64,000 nt of DNA from Flavobacterium yafengii (GCF_030010375.1 NZ_JASCRY010000003.1:372001-436000), one strand, 5' to 3'; positions 47,737-57,479 are shown, counted from the stretch's first letter. The notes: generated from the sequence alone by a model not told the origin. Program-made: numbers and translations.

Positions 47737-48413
47737 CTTCTGTGAATTTTAGGCTTTGGAAATTCTTTAATAATCTCTTTTTGGCTTTCTGTATTCGAAA
47801 GTTCCTCATAAATCGTTTTATAAATAGAAGTTTCAAGCGTGTTTCCTTTTGTTTTTTCAATGAATTCAGCAGAAGTCATTTCTTTAAATACTGCCGAACT
47901 TCCATCACTCAAAACCGCTTTAATTTCCACTATTTTATCTCGGGTAACTCCATACCGAATTGATGTGGTTCCTGATGAATTATTTCCTACCATTCCGCCA
48001 ATCATGCAGCGATTTGAAGTTGAAGTATTGGGTCCGAAAAATAATTCGTGTGGTTTTAAATATAAATTCAGTTCATCCCGAATTACTCCCGGCTGGACGG
48101 TAACTATTTTTTTTACGGAATCAAAAGAGACAATCTTGGTAAAATGTTTCGAAACATCCACAATTATTCCATTCCCTACTGTTTGACCTGCCAGTGAAGT
48201 TCCAGCAGTTCTAGGAGTAATTGAAATCTTATTTTTTGCTGCAAAGCGAATAATTTTGATAATATCTTCCTCTGATTTAGGAATCGCTACAGCAATTGGC
48301 ATAATCCGATACGCGGAAGCATCGGTGGCATACAATGTTTTATGGAGATCATCATATAAAAGTGTTCCTTCTAATGATTGGGATAATTCTTGTAATTGAG
48401 GCGTGATTGACAT
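47737..48413 (-). pseudogene. FAD-linked oxidase (D-lactate dehydrogenase/GlcD-like), 5' fragment
   Basis: From ATG 48413 the minus strand encodes 'MSITPQLQELSQSLEGTLL', then the FAD-binding 4 domain: 'RTAGTSLAGQTVGNGIIVDV', 'VQPGVIRDELNLYLK', 'TSTSNRCMIGGMVGNNSSGT'. After ~225 residues (..FPKPKIHRRNTG) the sequence switches to the antisense of the M43 gene. Full-length relatives are ~950-1000 residues with C-terminal iron-sulphur domains, so most of the enzyme is missing. Its position after nagB on the same strand, 99 bases beyond a hairpin, suggests it once belonged to the amino-sugar locus, where MurQ releases D-lactate. Confidence 0.82.
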
Positions 48414-48470
48414 GTACTGGAGTAAATTGCTGTTGTTTATAAAGAATAAAATATCACACATTCTGATTGA

Positions 48471-48535
48471 CACTTTTCGCAAGAATCTTCAGTCTACTAA
48501 AAATTTATTTAAACTGAAGATTCTTGCAAAAAGTG
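48471..48535. terminator. strong hairpin downstream of nagB
   Basis: CACTTTTCGCAAGAATCTTC+AGT (48471-48493) and ACT+GAAGATTCTTGCAAAAAGTG (48513-48535) form a 23-bp stem with one mismatch and a 19-base loop. It lies 50 bases after the nagB stop. No long T run follows on the minus strand, so it may work as a processing or attenuating hairpin rather than a classic terminator. Confidence 0.6.
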
Positions 48536-48584
48536 AATACCAAATTTAAATCCATCATTGTAAAATTTAGGATATTCAAATTTT

Positions 48585-50510
48585 CTAATAATCAAAACGT
48601 TTAAATGCCTCAATTGCCTCATACTCGGCTAGACCTAGATCATCATAAAGTTTTGCCGTATTTTTATTACGCTCTTCTGCTCTTACCCAAAATTCTCTGG
48701 AATCGTTTCCTTGAAACATCACTCTGTCTTTTTGAGATTGATGGTACAAAATAGCATGTCTTTTAATCGTTACTTCGTCTGGACTCAAAGGTACAGCCAT
48801 ATCTATCTGGTGAATATCCCATTCATGCCAAGCACCTCTATACAACCACAACCAACAATCATTCATATAAGATTCTGATTTTAACTGTTTCATTGCCTCG
48901 AATATAGCATTCAAACACACTTCATGAGTACCGTGTGGATCTGCCAAATCTCCAGCAGCAAAAACTTGATGAGGCTTTATTTTGGCAATAATATCTTTGA
49001 CGATAGCAATATCATCCAGACTTAAAGGGTTTTTCTTTATTTGCCCGGTTTCATAAAAAGGTAGGTCTAAAAAATGCGTTTTTTCATCTTTTAAACCTAT
49101 GTATCTGGTAGCAGCATACGATTCACGTCTTCTTATAAGCCCTTTTAATTTTCGAACTTCCAAAGAATCAATTTGGTTTTCAGTCTTATTATTTAGAAAA
49201 TTGATAACCGATGAGAAATTAATTTCACTGTTCTCTTTTCCGATAAAATCACGGCATACTTCAGCAAACTTCAATGCTTCATCATCGGTAACTGCAATGT
49301 TTCCAGAAGTTTGATACACAACATGTACGTCATGTCCTTGCTTTATTAATTTAGAAAATGTCCCTCCCATAGAAATTACATCATCATCAGGATGTGGACT
49401 AAAAAGAATAACTCTTTTTTTTGCAGGATTAGTTCTTTCGGGTCTGTAAGAATCATCAGTATTGGGTTTTCCTCCGGGCCAACCGGTTATAGTATGCTGT
49501 AAAACATTAAACATATTAATATTCAAATCATAAGCAGAACCTTCTTGAGCTAAAAGATCTGACATACCATTATTATTATAATCTCTATCGGTAAGTTTTA
49601 ATATGGATTGTTTTGTTTCTTTGCAAAGCCAAATAATTGCTTTACTTTTTAATTCTTGTGTCCAAACACATTCACCAACGAGCCATGGAGTTTCAAATCG
49701 TGTTAATTCAGAAGCCGCAAATTGGTCTAAAACAAAAGTAGCATTCGAATGATTCTGTAAAAAAGTAGCAGGAACTTCTGATGTGATTTCGCCTTGGATT
49801 GTCTTCTTAATAACAGCTGCTTTATTTTGACCCCAAGCCATTAAAACAATTCTTTTAGACTTAAGAATAGTTGAAACTCCCATGGTAATCGCTCTTTTAG
49901 GAACATTATCAATACCATTAAAATCAGAAGAAGCATCAACTCTGGTTATGTGGTCTAATGTTATAATTCTGGTTCCGGAATTAATATGAGAACCAGGTTC
50001 ATTAAAACCAACGTGTCCAGTACGACCAATTCCTAAAAGCTGAAAATCAATTCCTCCTGCATTTTTTATTTTTGCTTCGTAATCAATGCAATATTGATTC
50101 AGTTCCTCTAATACAACTGTTCCATCCGGAATATTGATATTTTCAGGTTTAATATCAACATGATTAAACAAATGCTGATGCATAAAGTAATGATAGCTCT
50201 GGCGGTTTTCTTTAGTCATCGGATAATACTCGTCCAGATTAAAAGTGATAACATTATGAAAACTGAGGCCATCCTCTTTGTGCATTCGAACCAATTCCTC
50301 ATATACTTTAATAGGTGAAGAGCCTGTAGCCAATCCAAGCACGCAAGGTTGATTTTGGGTTTGTTTCGATTTGATTAATGCTGCTATTTCATGAGCAACG
50401 ACTTTTGAAGCTTCTATAGCGCTATTAAAAATCACATTATGATTTTTTTCAAAGCGAGTTTCTTCAAATTTTCCAGGTATGTCGTAAATCAAAGAAGTAT
50501 TTGTTTTCAT
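48585..50510 (-). CDS. nagB: glucosamine-6-phosphate deaminase fused to PIG-L deacetylase-like domain
   Basis: Residues ~1-270 are NagB, converting glucosamine-6-P to fructose-6-P and ammonia: 'VLGLATGSSPIKVYEELVRM', 'FNLDEYYPM' and the active-site loop 'LLGIGRTGHVGFNEPGS'. Residues ~365-641 form a PIG-L/LmbE-type zinc deacetylase with 'SPHPDDDVISMGG' and 'DPHGTHEVCLNAI' as metal-binding motifs. This ~640-residue fusion is known in Bacteroidota. The deacetylase domain might act on GlcNAc-6-P and stand in for NagA, an inference. The gene lies 133 bases after the DeoR-type repressor on the same strand, with a candidate operator pair in between. Confidence 0.93.
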   Translation of the reverse strand: MKTNTSLIYDIPGKFEETRFEKNHNVIFNSAIEASKVVAHEIAALIKSKQTQNQPCVLGLATGSSPIKVYEELVRMHKEDGLSFHNVITFNLDEYYPMTKENRQSYHYFMHQHLFNHVDIKPENINIPDGTVVLEELNQYCIDYEAKIKNAGGIDFQLLGIGRTGHVGFNEPGSHINSGTRIITLDHITRVDASSDFNGIDNVPKRAITMGVSTILKSKRIVLMAWGQNKAAVIKKTIQGEITSEVPATFLQNHSNATFVLDQFAASELTRFETPWLVGECVWTQELKSKAIIWLCKETKQSILKLTDRDYNNNGMSDLLAQEGSAYDLNINMFNVLQHTITGWPGGKPNTDDSYRPERTNPAKKRVILFSPHPDDDVISMGGTFSKLIKQGHDVHVVYQTSGNIAVTDDEALKFAEVCRDFIGKENSEINFSSVINFLNNKTENQIDSLEVRKLKGLIRRRESYAATRYIGLKDEKTHFLDLPFYETGQIKKNPLSLDDIAIVKDIIAKIKPHQVFAAGDLADPHGTHEVCLNAIFEAMKQLKSESYMNDCWLWLYRGAWHEWDIHQIDMAVPLSPDEVTIKRHAILYHQSQKDRVMFQGNDSREFWVRAEERNKNTAKLYDDLGLAEYEAIEAFKRFDY

Positions 50511-50577
50511 ACTATATTTTTTGGTTAAATAATTAGTTTAACAAATATAACTAAAAAACAAAACGAAATATTTTATT

Positions 50578-50624
50578 TTGCGTTATTTAATAAAATTAAA
50601 TTAAAATAATGCAAAATAACGCAA
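50578..50624. promoter_or_regulatory. candidate operator of nagB (inverted repeat)
   Basis: TTGCGTTATTT (50578-50588) and AAATAACGCAA (50614-50624) are a perfect inverted pair with 25 bases between, 68 bases upstream of the nagB ATG. The same half-site occurs before susC. Confidence 0.65.
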
Positions 50625-50643
50625 TTTTAAGTTGGGATTAAAA

Positions 50644-51393
50644 TTACAATATAGAAACCCCTAGTTTTCTATATTCTTCCAAGCTTGAATCTTCTGGATC
50701 TAAGTCCGTAACAATGGTATCTAACTGATTGATATCACATACAATGTGTGGCATTTTAGTATTTAATTTATTAGAAGAAAACATAGAAACCACTTTGTCA
50801 GAGGAATCAATCATTGCTTTTTTGACGATAGAAACTTCATAGCCCACTTCTGTCAAACCCTGTTTTACATTAATACTACTGGCGCCAATAAAGCAAATGT
50901 CTGCTTTTATCTTTGACAACACTTGAATCACATCCATTCCTATGGTAACCATTGCATTTTTTTGCATTTTTCCACCAATAAATATTAAATCTATATTGGG
51001 ATGCTGCGATAATTGCATTGCTATAGGTAAACTATACGTATATATAGTAGCTTTTAACTCCGAAGGAATCAATTTAGCGAAAACCAAATTCGTACTTCCT
51101 CCACTCATTATAATTACCTGTCCATCATGCAACAAAGACAATGCTTTAGAAACAATTTTTCTCTTTTCTTCCTCAGCCGTTATGACAATATCGAAAACAT
51201 CACTAGGTTTTTCGACTGTCTGTATCGCCCCTCCATAAACCTTCTTGAGTAAATTCTTGTCATCTAAATCATTTAAATCTCTTCGTATGGTATCTTCTGA
51301 CAAATCTAGATCTAAAGCCAAATCAGCCGTAATGACCTTCTGATCTTCAATAAGTTTAGTCATTATGTATTTATGTCGTTCGGCTTTCAGCAT
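50644..51393 (-). CDS. DeoR/GlpR-family transcriptional repressor
   Basis: The 249-residue protein has an N-terminal DeoR helix-turn-helix ('LALDLDLSEDTIRRDLNDLD', 'LLKKVYGGAIQ') and a C-terminal DeoRC sugar-phosphate-binding domain ('IIMSGGSTNLVFAKLIPSEL', 'IFIGGKMQKNAMVTIGMDVI', 'CFIGASSINVKQGLTEVGYE'). Such regulators respond to phosphorylated sugars; here GlcNAc-6-P or GlcN-6-P would be logical. It sits between nagB and the divergent susC operon, with matching inverted repeats on both sides, and so is the probable regulator of the whole locus. Confidence 0.9.
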   Translation of the reverse strand: MLKAERHKYIMTKLIEDQKVITADLALDLDLSEDTIRRDLNDLDDKNLLKKVYGGAIQTVEKPSDVFDIVITAEEEKRKIVSKALSLLHDGQVIIMSGGSTNLVFAKLIPSELKATIYTYSLPIAMQLSQHPNIDLIFIGGKMQKNAMVTIGMDVIQVLSKIKADICFIGASSINVKQGLTEVGYEVSIVKKAMIDSSDKVVSMFSSNKLNTKMPHIVCDINQLDTIVTDLDPEDSSLEEYRKLGVSIL

Positions 51394-51526
51394 CTTTTTA
51401 AATTAAAAATTCAGGACAAATATATCAATTAATTCCATTTAAAAGTAGAGGAACACCACCAACTGCAATTGAGCACCTCGTCAAAATCATTAATTTATAA
51501 ACATAAAGCTTGTTTTTAAACAAAAT

Positions 51527-51594
51527 ATGCATTTTTTTGCGTTATTTAGTTTATTTTAAAAAAAAATAAGACTAAATATTGCATTTATATGCAT
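51527..51594. promoter_or_regulatory. candidate operator/promoter region of the susC operon
   Basis: TTGCGTTATTT (51537-51547) is identical to the nagB half-site. It lies inside a larger imperfect inverted repeat with arms at 51527-51549 and 51572-51594, both of the form ATGCAT-N5-TGC-N2-TATTTAG. The right arm ends 44 bases before the susC ATG. Confidence 0.6.
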
Positions 51595-51637
51595 TAAATA
51601 AATATATTTGTTCAACAACCATAAAACCAAAATAATT

Positions 51638-54600
51638 ATGAAGAAATTATTCCTTATTTCATTATTGGTTTTGTTCGTTCAAGTTACATTTGGACAAACG
51701 AAAACAATTACAGGAACTGTTAAAAACAAAGCGGACGGAATTCCTATACCCGGAGCTACAGTACTCATTAAAGGTACTACTAAAAGTAGCACCACTGACT
51801 TTGATGGTAATTTCAGTATTGCTGCATCATCAGAACAAATACTGAGCTTCAGTTATATTGGTTTTGAAACCAAAGAAATACAGGTAACAGGCTCGTCAAT
51901 GAATATAGCTTTAACTGAAAGTGTTGAAAGCTTAAAAGAAGTCGTAATAATAGGATCGCTGGGTAGAACTTTAGATAAGTCTTCCTTAGGATATTCCGCA
52001 CAAGCGGTTAAAGGTCAAGAAATCGCAGATACACAACGTGCGAATTTTGCCAACGCCCTGCAAGGTCGTATTGCTGGTCTTACAGTGACAAGCACTACTG
52101 GAGCTCCTGGAGCTTCTGCTGCTATCCAATTAAGAGGTGTAAACTCTTTAAGTGGTAACAATTCACCTTTATATATTGTGGACGGTTTGCCGGTAAGTAA
52201 TGAAACTCTGGACCAAGGTTTGATGATCTCAAATGCTCCCAATAGAAATCAAGACTATACTAATAGAGGTGCTGATATCAATCCTGAAGATATTGAATCA
52301 ATAACGATTCTTAAAGGTCCGGAAGCTGCTGCGCTTTATGGTATGCAAGCAGGTAACGGGGCAATCGTAATTACAACTAAAAAAGGGAAAAAAGGAGTGG
52401 GAAGAGTTACTTACTCCACCAATACAAGACTAGATCAAGTCTACCGATTCCCTGAAACTCAGTCAGTATATCAAAGAGGTGCTGACGGAATAACAAATAC
52501 TGATTACAGAAGACAACTAGGAGAAGCATTTGCCCCAGACACGAAGTTTTATGACAATGTGGCTAATTTTTTCAGAGTAGGAACATCTACAACACATAAC
52601 TTGTCGCTTGAAGCAGGTTCAGAAACTACTTCCTACAGATTGTCGTTAAGTAATTTAGATCAAGAAGGCGTTACACCTAACACATCATATAACCGATTAA
52701 ACGCTAGCTTAAATGCTACAGCAAAAATTTCACCAAAATTTAAATCAGAAGGTACCTTTAGCTTTACAAAATCGGAAAATCAAAAAGCATCAAAAGGTGG
52801 ATCAGGTTCACTAACTGGTAGTAATGGGTATTTATTAACACTATTGGGTTGGCCTCAAAATGATGATGTACGTAATTATTTGAATACTGATGGATCAAGA
52901 AGGAAAATTACTTCCGGTGCGCTGGATACTGAAACTGACAACCCATTTTGGGATGTAAACAAGAACTTGGCTGAAGATTTCAACAACCGTTTTGTTACCA
53001 ATGTTGGATTAATATATGATCCAACAGAATGGTTAAATTTTACAGCTCGTGCAGGTTGGGATGTAAATTCAGGTCAAGGATACAGAGCAATTCATCCAGA
53101 ATCAGCTGGTGGAATAGCAACAGGAGGTTTCATAGAAACGTACTATAACAGCACTAGTAACTTGAATACGACTTTCTTGGCAACTGCCCAAAAATCTTTC
53201 GGAAAATTCAATACTAAAATTTTGCTTGGTAATGCTATTAATGATAACTATTTTAGAATTTTATCTACATCCGGAAATAAGTATTTTGATCCAAATTTTA
53301 ATTCTATTAATAATACCGAAGCTACAACACAAAGATCACAGGAAAGAATCATTCAAAGTCGAATCGTAGGTTTCTTTACAGAGGTAAATTTTGATTATGA
53401 CAAGATTGTATATTTATCGTTGACAGGACGTAAAGACTGGGTTTCTGTATTGCCTGATCCTTTCTTTTATCCTTCTGCCTCAACTAGTTTTATGTTCTCT
53501 AATTTGCCGGGCTTAAAAGATAAAGGAATATTGTCTTATGGAAAAATAAGAGCCTCTTACGCTGAGGCAGCAAACATCCCTTCTCCTTATTCTGCAGTAC
53601 CTATTTATCAACCACAGTTAACTACAAATGGCGGATATGCATACGGAGTAACAGGTGCTAATCCAAATTTAGTTCCTGAGTTTCGCAAGTCTGTTGAATT
53701 TGGTACAGAAATTAAATTTTTTGACGATCGTATAGGGCTAGACATAACCGTATATAGCACCAAAACAGTTGATCCAATCTTGAAAAATATGCGTTTGAGT
53801 TACGGTACAGGGTTCGTTTTAACATCTGCTAATTTTGGAGACTTAAGAAATGAAGGTTTAGAAATCACCTTGAACGCCACTCCAGTAAAAACATCCAATT
53901 TTTCTTGGGATTTGAATGCCAATTTTAATAAAACGCGTTCAGAACTACTGAATCTTCCGACAGTAGTGACAGAATATTATTTATCTGATACTTGGCTTTA
54001 TGGAAATGTTCGAGGTGGTGTAAAAGTAGGTGGTCCATTAACTACAATAACAGCTGTAGATTATTTAAGAAATAATGCAGGACAAATACTAATAGATCCA
54101 AGCACAGGTTATCCTCTTAAAAATCCAAACTTTGTTATCGCGGGTGATAGAAATCCGGATTTTGTACTTGGTTTTCAAAACACTTTCAAATACAAGAATT
54201 TAAGTTTATCAATGTTACTAGACCTTCGTAAAGGAGGAGATATTTTCAATGGAACCGAATTTTGGATGTACCAAAATGGAATCTCCACAAGAACTTTAGA
54301 CAGAGAACAACCTCGCGTTGTACAAGGTATATTGAGAGATGGACTAGAGAACTCAGCCACTCCTACTCAGAATAACGCGATGGTAACGCCATATTATCAA
54401 AATGAATATTACCGATCTGGTGCCGTTGATGCTGACTTTATTGAAAAAGATATTAACTGGTTGCGCATGAGAGACATTACCATTAGTTACAGAATGTCTC
54501 CCGAAAAATTAGAAAAAACAGCTATAAAATCGCTGTCGTTAAACCTGACCTTAACCGATGCTTTTATGATAACTAATTATACCGGGGCAGATCCTGCAGT

Positions 54601-54706
54601 TAATGGATTAAATGCCTCGTCTGGAGGAGCGGGAGGAGCTGGTTTTGACTTTGGGACGCTTTCCACACCAAGAGGTTTGAACATGGGAGTAAAATTAGGA
54701 TTTTAA
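51638..54706 (+). CDS. susC: SusC/RagA-family TonB-linked outer-membrane transporter
   Basis: From ATG 51638 the protein is 1022 residues; an upstream TTG in frame was rejected because the signal peptide (KLFLISLLVLFVQVTFGQ) starts here. A CarboxypepD_reg domain ('GTVKNKADGIPIPGATVLIK') is followed by the plug with 'ANFANALQGRIAGLTVTSTT', 'IQLRGVNSLSGNNSPLYIVD' and 'ILKGPEAAALYGMQAGNGAI', then a large barrel ending 'GVKLGF'. SusC proteins import oligosaccharides or peptides together with SusD. The genes around it point to cell-wall amino-sugar fragments as cargo. Confidence 0.95.
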   Translation: MKKLFLISLLVLFVQVTFGQTKTITGTVKNKADGIPIPGATVLIKGTTKSSTTDFDGNFSIAASSEQILSFSYIGFETKEIQVTGSSMNIALTESVESLKEVVIIGSLGRTLDKSSLGYSAQAVKGQEIADTQRANFANALQGRIAGLTVTSTTGAPGASAAIQLRGVNSLSGNNSPLYIVDGLPVSNETLDQGLMISNAPNRNQDYTNRGADINPEDIESITILKGPEAAALYGMQAGNGAIVITTKKGKKGVGRVTYSTNTRLDQVYRFPETQSVYQRGADGITNTDYRRQLGEAFAPDTKFYDNVANFFRVGTSTTHNLSLEAGSETTSYRLSLSNLDQEGVTPNTSYNRLNASLNATAKISPKFKSEGTFSFTKSENQKASKGGSGSLTGSNGYLLTLLGWPQNDDVRNYLNTDGSRRKITSGALDTETDNPFWDVNKNLAEDFNNRFVTNVGLIYDPTEWLNFTARAGWDVNSGQGYRAIHPESAGGIATGGFIETYYNSTSNLNTTFLATAQKSFGKFNTKILLGNAINDNYFRILSTSGNKYFDPNFNSINNTEATTQRSQERIIQSRIVGFFTEVNFDYDKIVYLSLTGRKDWVSVLPDPFFYPSASTSFMFSNLPGLKDKGILSYGKIRASYAEAANIPSPYSAVPIYQPQLTTNGGYAYGVTGANPNLVPEFRKSVEFGTEIKFFDDRIGLDITVYSTKTVDPILKNMRLSYGTGFVLTSANFGDLRNEGLEITLNATPVKTSNFSWDLNANFNKTRSELLNLPTVVTEYYLSDTWLYGNVRGGVKVGGPLTTITAVDYLRNNAGQILIDPSTGYPLKNPNFVIAGDRNPDFVLGFQNTFKYKNLSLSMLLDLRKGGDIFNGTEFWMYQNGISTRTLDREQPRVVQGILRDGLENSATPTQNNAMVTPYYQNEYYRSGAVDADFIEKDINWLRMRDITISYRMSPEKLEKTAIKSLSLNLTLTDAFMITNYTGADPAVNGLNASSGGAGGAGFDFGTLSTPRGLNMGVKLGF

Positions 54707-54718
54707 TACTTAAAGAAA

Positions 54719-56317
54719 ATGAAAAATATAAAAAAATATATAGCTGTAATAGGTTTGTTGACCACTATAGTTTCGTGTGACAACTTACAAGATTTGAATG
54801 TAAATCCAAGTTTCCCAGTTGATGTTTCTGCACAAGCCTTGATGCCCCCTATTGAGCAACAAATGGCCGTAGGATTGCAGTTTGACAATCGTTATTTGGG
54901 AAGATATGTGCAATATTTCAGTAATGCCACTACAGGAAACGAATGGGACAGATATGGATATGTTGCCAATAATGATCAAGGTGGAGAAATTTGGAAAATG
55001 GCCTATTTTTCTATAGGCTTAAATTTGACCCGAATGCAAGAAAAAGCAGTTGCAGAAGAACGTCATGACATTACTGGTATTTCAAAAGTGATTAGAGCTT
55101 GGTCCTGGCAGGTTGCCACAGATTATCATTCAGAATTGATTGATTTTGATCAAGCATTTACGCAACGTATGTCTTTTGACTATGTAGGACAAGAACAAGT
55201 GTATGCTGAAGTACTGCGTTTGATAAACGAAGGTGTTGTTGACTTAGCGCGCACAGATGGTAAAGTCTCTAGTACCTATACAGCTGTAGGAGATAAAATG
55301 TATAACGGCGATAGAGCCAAATGGACTAAATTTGCTTGGGGTGTAGTAGCGCGTAATTTGAATAACCAAATAAACAAAGCTAGTTACAACCCAACAGCTG
55401 TGATTGAAGCCTGCGACAAATCTTTGGCATCAAATGCAGATAATGCCTTAATTAGTTACAACGGCTCCGTGTCAGCTGATAGCAATTTCAACGGGCCAGG
55501 TAGAAACAACATTTCAACATTCCGCCAAACTGATTTTATGATCAGAGTAATGAACGGATCTGTATTCACAGGCGCAGTAGACCCCCGCATGTCAAGAATT
55601 TTAGCTCCTTCCATTGGAACATCTGAAACAGCTCCGGCATCAGCGGCAAATCCAGACCCAACCAAATATACTTTTATTGGCAATCCATTGAATACTACGG
55701 CTTCTTCAACGGCCGGACCAAGCAGAATCCCTAATCTTTGGGGTACATTCTTGGCTGGAAGTATTACAACACCCGGCAGATATATTTTTAGAGATAAAGC
55801 TCCGTTTCCTATAATGACTTATGCTGAAATTCAATTTATCAAGGCAGAAGCGGCTTTCATTAAAGGAGATAAAGTTATGGCTTTAGCAGCATACAAAAAG
55901 GGAATTGAAGCGAGTATCGATTTTGTAAATGCGAATACTATTACTAGTACAACTTATCCAATCACAACTGCTATATCTGCATCAGAAAAATCAACTTTTC
56001 TTGCTAATGTAAATGTGGTTCCGGCTGAAGCTAACTTAACAATGAGTCACATCATCCTGCAAAAATACATTTCTCTTTTTGGTTTTGGAAATTTAGAAGC
56101 TTGGACAGACATGCGAAAATACCGCTACGACAATGTAAATATTTACAAAACCATGGCTTTCCCAACTAGCTTATTTGTTGATAATAATGGAAAATTACCA
56201 TATCGAGTTCGTCCAAGATTCAACTCAGAATATGTATGGAATTTTGCGGCTTTACAAGCAATTGGCGCAGACAAAGTGGATTATCATACAATAGAAATGT
56301 GGTTTTCTAAACCGTAA
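54719..56317 (+). CDS. susD: SusD/RagB-like surface lipoprotein
   Basis: The 532-residue lipoprotein (lipobox TIVSC, Cys20) begins 'DNLQDLNVNPSFPVDVSAQA', as in SusD-like_2 proteins, with TPR-type helices and the late segments 'TYAEIQFIKAEAAFIKGDKV' and 'MSHIILQKYISLFGFGNLEA' typical of the family. It forms the lid of the SusC transporter and binds substrate at the surface. The start lies 12 bases after the susC stop. Confidence 0.93.
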   Translation: MKNIKKYIAVIGLLTTIVSCDNLQDLNVNPSFPVDVSAQALMPPIEQQMAVGLQFDNRYLGRYVQYFSNATTGNEWDRYGYVANNDQGGEIWKMAYFSIGLNLTRMQEKAVAEERHDITGISKVIRAWSWQVATDYHSELIDFDQAFTQRMSFDYVGQEQVYAEVLRLINEGVVDLARTDGKVSSTYTAVGDKMYNGDRAKWTKFAWGVVARNLNNQINKASYNPTAVIEACDKSLASNADNALISYNGSVSADSNFNGPGRNNISTFRQTDFMIRVMNGSVFTGAVDPRMSRILAPSIGTSETAPASAANPDPTKYTFIGNPLNTTASSTAGPSRIPNLWGTFLAGSITTPGRYIFRDKAPFPIMTYAEIQFIKAEAAFIKGDKVMALAAYKKGIEASIDFVNANTITSTTYPITTAISASEKSTFLANVNVVPAEANLTMSHIILQKYISLFGFGNLEAWTDMRKYRYDNVNIYKTMAFPTSLFVDNNGKLPYRVRPRFNSEYVWNFAALQAIGADKVDYHTIEMWFSKP

Positions 56318-56343
56318 TTTATCAAACCTATAAAACGTATTAC

Positions 56344-57279
56344 ATGAAAAATATACTTAATATTATTAAAAAATCCATTGTACCACTTTTAGGAGTAGCA
56401 CTGGTTGTATCTTGTGGAGAGGAACACGATTTCACTCCTTACGCAGTAAGTGCGTCTGATAACACTTCTAACGTAAAATTTATTCACGCAGCGATTGGTT
56501 CAAATGGAACTAATTTTCAAGTGAATTATTTTATGGGAGCAGAGAAAATATCCTCTGTTGGCGTTACTGTGGGTCTTCCTGTTGGAACGTCTTACGGATC
56601 GCAGTATCCAGCTTCTACGAGTTACAGTATGGTAAAATCAGGCGAACAGCCCTTGAGTGCTATATCTCCACTAATTGCTGCTACTGCAACTGTTCCTCAA
56701 ACTGCGGAAGTCGAACGTTTTGTTGGCAAACTAGTAACTGACAAAGGTAAATTTTACACCAATTTCCTAATCGGGTCACTACCAACAGTTACACCGGTTA
56801 CCTATTCAATGTTTCAAATCAATGATGATTTGTCAGTAGCCAATTTGGATAAAACCAAAGCGTATATTCGCTTTATAAATGTTATGAATAACACTCCTGT
56901 AGCTGGTTACGATCTGGGAATTATAAAAACAACTTCAGTTAGTGGAGTTACTCCTGTAGTTACAAAAGAGATTCAAACTTATAAGAATATAACTTTCAAA
57001 GGCGGAGACGAAAAATTCATTGCCATAGAGCCACAAGATCCTACCGATACCAGAGGCTACCAATTACAATTGCGCGTTGCTGGATCCGCATCAAACAACC
57101 CAACTCTAACCGCTCCAGCTCTTGTAGCGAATCAAGCTAATTCAGGAACTGGTATTTTTGTTCCAAGAGCAGGTAGAATTTATACCGTCTATTGCAGGGG
57201 TTATGCTGGAGGAATATCCGCAGGAGTGCCTAGTTCGACTATCAACATTCCTGTAATAACATTTTATACCAATAAATAA
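56344..57279 (+). CDS. DUF4397 domain lipoprotein
   Basis: The 311-residue lipoprotein (lipobox VVSCG, Cys23) has 'VKFIHAAIGSNGTNFQVNYF' and 'AYIRFINVMNNTPVAGYDLG', the DUF4397 beta-sandwich pattern found in cell-surface proteins. It follows SusD by 26 bases, where many loci encode an auxiliary surface glycan-binding protein (SusE/F position), so it may bind wall glycans. A terminator follows immediately, which separates susC-susD-DUF4397 from the enzymes. Confidence 0.85.
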   Translation: MKNILNIIKKSIVPLLGVALVVSCGEEHDFTPYAVSASDNTSNVKFIHAAIGSNGTNFQVNYFMGAEKISSVGVTVGLPVGTSYGSQYPASTSYSMVKSGEQPLSAISPLIAATATVPQTAEVERFVGKLVTDKGKFYTNFLIGSLPTVTPVTYSMFQINDDLSVANLDKTKAYIRFINVMNNTPVAGYDLGIIKTTSVSGVTPVVTKEIQTYKNITFKGGDEKFIAIEPQDPTDTRGYQLQLRVAGSASNNPTLTAPALVANQANSGTGIFVPRAGRIYTVYCRGYAGGISAGVPSSTINIPVITFYTNK

Positions 57280-57288
57280 GATTAAAAA

Positions 57289-57320
57289 AAAACCACTTCA
57301 GAAATTCTAAAGTGGTTTTT
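57289..57320 (+). terminator. rho-independent terminator after the DUF4397 gene
   Basis: AAAACCACTT and AAGTGGTTTT pair around an 11-base loop and are followed by TTTG. Read-through or a second promoter must serve the next genes. Confidence 0.8.
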
Positions 57321-57479
57321 GTTTACCAATTTCAGTCGGCCTATAGTGCAAATATGTTTTTACCTTTAAATAATAGATTTTCTATTTAAACTAAAAAGCT
57401 ATTTCATTTATGGCACACTTCCTTATGTACTTAAATCAACAGCAATTTTATTAATTCTTCACTTTTAAAAAACACTACA

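Noticed and set aside
47740..47963. Plus-strand frame extending past the metallopeptidase relic
   Set aside because: This part is the antisense of the FAD-oxidase fragment, whose minus-strand frame matches a known family.
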